A DNA stretch of 64,000 bases, taken from contig JAWQFJ010016987.1 of NCBI GenBank assembly GCA_034096865.1, positions 2,501 through 66,500 on the forward strand. The letters run 5' to 3'. The notes beneath the pieces are model-generated. The model did no database searches. It was given only the letters and a program-made list of their open reading frames with translations, and was not told where the DNA came from. The translations under genes and the position numbers were made by a program. This DNA comes from Theodoxus fluviatilis. Lineage: Eukaryota; Mollusca; Gastropoda; Cycloneritida; Neritidae. Shown piece by piece: positions 61,400 through 64,000 of the stretch (positions are counted from its first letter, which is position 1; every line of letters starts with the position of its first letter).

Positions 61400-62859
61400 G
61401 TAAGTCTGGACAGATTGTCTAGACCACTCCGAAAGGACGGCTTTGCCACTTGCTCACAAAATCTGTCAGCACCACCACACCACCACCATTACCACTATCA
61501 CCCCCCTCCCCCTCCCACCACCACCACCACCACCACCACTGCTACCACTTCTACCATGGCATAGAGCAGCAGAATGTAATACAACTACACTGCGCTAGTT
61601 CAGTGGATTGTACATTACAGACAAATGTTGACATATATGATGTCTGTGGTCACCTTAAAATACTTTGTTTTCCTCTTTTAGCTGTAAAAGTCTAGTGTCA
61701 TGGTTTATGATAATTTTAAGACCAAAAATACCACCAATACTCCCTGCATAAGTCTTGATATCAATCCAGCATCTGCATTGTCACCTAGTAGAGTTGCCAT
61801 TGTCCAGATGTAAACAGTGATTACAGTGATGACATGATGCCTCCTGCAGCAGGAACATGATCACTCCTCTTCTCAGGATGTGGAAGTGAAGAGCAAAGTC
61901 AGCATGATGAAATTAATCTGTCATGCTATCTTACACAGATCTTTGTGAAAACCTGAGAAAGTCTATGTCTGCATGTTTCTAAATGTAGTACCACAGCGAC
62001 ACAATGCAGAGCTTGCAGCTGCTGGTTTTGGTATCACACTGTTCTCATAACTTTCTCTGTTGCAGCATCTCACTTAACTCTTAAGGTCCTGTAAGTCCTT
62101 CATGTGTTTCATTCCCCAGTCCTGAAAGAATTATGCAATTTGTTGAAAAAAATCAATCAAATAATAGCCACGTGGTGTGGGCAGCTACGGGCGGTACCGG
62201 ATTGAGCAGGGCGGGCGGTAATGGGTAGTACAGGATCTTAAGAGTTAAGAGCAAAGGACTCCTCACCACTAAAGTCAAGTTGCTCAAACCCCACTCTACC
62301 CCCTGATCTTTGGGTCAGTCTAATTGTCATTCCAGTGCCATCTCAGCTTGCCAGGGGACCACTATAGACATCATCATAAAATATCTTTCCACTCCAGCCC
62401 TCATGGGTATCTGGTGCTTCTCTGGACTGCAGAGGACCCATGTGAATTAATCATCTTATTGATGCAGCTCTAGGATCTGAACATCTTCGACAGCTGTTTT
62501 CCTCTAGCTGCAAGCTATTGCATGTCAAACAAAGCCAAAGCCCTGCATCATTATGTCAAGGTTACTCCAACGGGAAGTTGATCTCTGCATTGTAGTGCAC
62601 AGTGTGAAACATCTTCCTAAGACTACTGAGGGTAATAGTTGCAACCTTCACAATTTGAAGAGTGCCTTTAAAAAGCATATGGATGAGGATGTGGTTTTTT
62701 TTCATTCACTGCATTTCAAGGAGTCCATGTCAAAATGTCACAAGGGCAAATTGTTTGCTTTGGCTTGTTTTCCTTCCTCTTCATTTGGATAGTCCTTGGT
62801 GTGAATGATGTTATGTTTGAAATGGTTACAACATATCCAAATCCAATTACTTAGATAGA
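61400..62859. other. GCHFR intron 2, left part
   Basis: It contains a (CCA)n tract at about 61505-61545. Otherwise it is unique-looking. A weak plus-strand LINE-tail-like phrase (LHNLKSAFKKHMDEDV) lies near 62640-62695, too short to call. Confidence 0.45.
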
Positions 62860-63062
62860 AAAAAAGTTGACAGACTCTATTTTTTCTGCTGCCTCTAAAC
62901 TATTTTTGATTGTGCAAAAGAAAGAATGAAAAAGAAAGAAAGAAATGGGTGGTAAACACTGAACTGTGTACTGTCCCATCTTCCCTGCCCTATGAGCAGC
63001 TGGGGGAGTCCACTATTCAAGTAAAAAGAAAAATTGTTTTCAAATCCAGGCCAACCTACAAA

Positions 63063-63105
<43 letters not shown>

Positions 63106-63125
63106 GTTACTTAACCACAACCATT
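62860..63125 (+). mobile_element. GTTGTGGTTATGGTAACC repeat family, copy 4, with 40-base C homopolymer
   Basis: TATTTTTTCTGCTGCCTCTA, CCCATCTTCCCTGCCCTATG and CCAGGCCAACCTAC are followed by about 38-40 C, then GGGTTACTTAACCACAACC, the right terminus. The left terminus is not recognisable. Confidence 0.7.
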
Positions 63126-63290
63126 TTTGAAAATTTCCTTTTGGCACTTTTTCTTTTGAATTCATCAGGATGATTTAATACTATTATTGGTTTATAATTG
63201 TTCTCCCTGCATTTTATAAGATCCACCACAGATGTACACCACAGATGTACCTGGTAGCACAAAACTCTTGGTCAATCAATGTCAGACTTG

Positions 63291-63790
63291 AAGTGCAGCC
63301 ATGTCACACTTGAGATGCAGCCATGTCACATTGGAGGTGCAGCCATGTCACACTGGAGATGCAGTCATGTCACACTGGAGATGCAGCCATGTCACATTGG
63401 AGGTGCAGCCATGTCACACTTGAGGTGCAGCCATGTCACACTTGAGATGCAGCCATGTCACATTGAAGGTGCAGCCATGTCACATTGGAGATGCAGCCAT
63501 GTCACACTTGAGATGCAGCCATGTCACATTGGAGGTGCAGCCATGTCACACTTGAGATGCAGCCATGTCACACTTGAGATGCAGCCATGTCACATTGAAG
63601 GTGCAGCCATTTCACACTGGAGGTGCAGCCATGTTACACTTGAGATGCAGCCATGTCACACTTGAGGTGCAGCCATGTCACACTTGAGATGCAGCCATGT
63701 CAAACTTGAGGTGCAGCCATGTCACACTTGAGGTGCAGCCATGTCAAACTTGAGGTGCAGCCATGTCAAACTTGAGGTGCAGCCATGTGT
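63291..63790. repeat. 21-bp tandem array, about 24 units
   Basis: The unit is GTGCAGCCATGTCACACTTG plus A, with G/A and TTGA/TGGA variants. Because 21 is a multiple of three the array is open in several frames, but it lies in the GCHFR intron and is not a gene. Confidence 0.93.
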
Positions 63791-64000
63791 CGCGTGATGG
63801 GGTGGGTGATGAGGGGTTATTAAAATAAATTAAATAAATAAACAATGGATGGACCCTGATGATGTAAACACCACACCCCGGGATTTTCAACAAAATCCAA
63901 ACTGCCACTTTCCTTGCAACTGTAAAGTGAATAAACATGGAAAACAACAAATTAAATAAGACACTGAGGGAAGGAGATAAATTTCAAAACAATATTTTAA

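Noticed and set aside
62553..62792. Plus-strand frame with LHNLKSAFKKHMDEDV resembling a LINE tail
   Set aside because: Only a dozen or so residues fit the pattern and the WNSLP signature is degraded. This is too weak to annotate.
63279..63665. 128-residue frame of repeated HVTLEMQPC-type units
   Set aside because: It comes from the 21-bp tandem array within the GCHFR intron, with no start context or splice sites.

Overview
The window is animal nuclear DNA. All four recognisable genes are spliced at GT/AG junctions, introns reach 7 kb, and microsatellites, minisatellites and transposon remnants make up most of the sequence. The repeat style (long CA, GA, GGA and G/C tracts, RTE/CR1-like LINE tails, MITEs) suggests a lophotrochozoan, most plausibly a gastropod mollusc. 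That assignment is an inference from repeat style, not a proof. No rRNA, tRNA, CRISPR or bacterial operon was seen.

Layout, left to right. (1) 1-8.6 kb: the first nine coding exons of a VIPAS39/SPE-39 homologue on the minus strand, running off the left edge. Its introns hold a 55-bp minisatellite that starts exactly at a 3' splice site, and one copy of a repeat packed with nuclear-receptor half-sites. (2) 8.6-18 kb: intergenic, with dispersed repeats, a LINE fragment lying between two GA microsatellites, and GC-rich simple repeats. (3) 18.07-32.85 kb: a complete six-exon minus-strand homologue of C16orf89 (UPF0764), 849 residues, much longer than the vertebrate protein and with an added C-terminal membrane anchor. 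(4) 33-41.6 kb: intergenic, with a LINE tail, two more copies of the half-site repeat, a near-perfect 157-bp palindrome and a 67-bp tandem array. (5) 41.6-59.6 kb: a complete nine-exon minus-strand RMDN3 (PTPIP51) homologue, 336 residues. Its longest intron holds a 5.36-kb element with 26-bp perfect terminal inverted repeats. (6) 60.2 kb to the right edge: the first two coding exons of GCHFR on the plus strand, head-to-head with RMDN3 across about 0.6 kb. From memory, RMDN3 and GCHFR are also neighbours in human, so this looks like old conserved microsynteny.

The four genes do not form one pathway. VIPAS39 acts in endolysosomal trafficking, C16orf89 is a poorly known secretory protein, RMDN3 tethers mitochondria to ER, and GCHFR regulates tetrahydrobiopterin synthesis. 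Exon ends were set by requiring a continuous reading frame across GT/AG junctions, and the phases close exactly in all four genes.

The least explained material is the 5.36-kb element in the RMDN3 intron. It carries about 17-20 copies of a 17-bp motif, often as inverted pairs, plus candidate exons of an unrecognised gene. The second is an 865-bp repeat family present four times, with about ten copies of the SF-1/ERR-type half-site TCAAGGTCA in each full copy.
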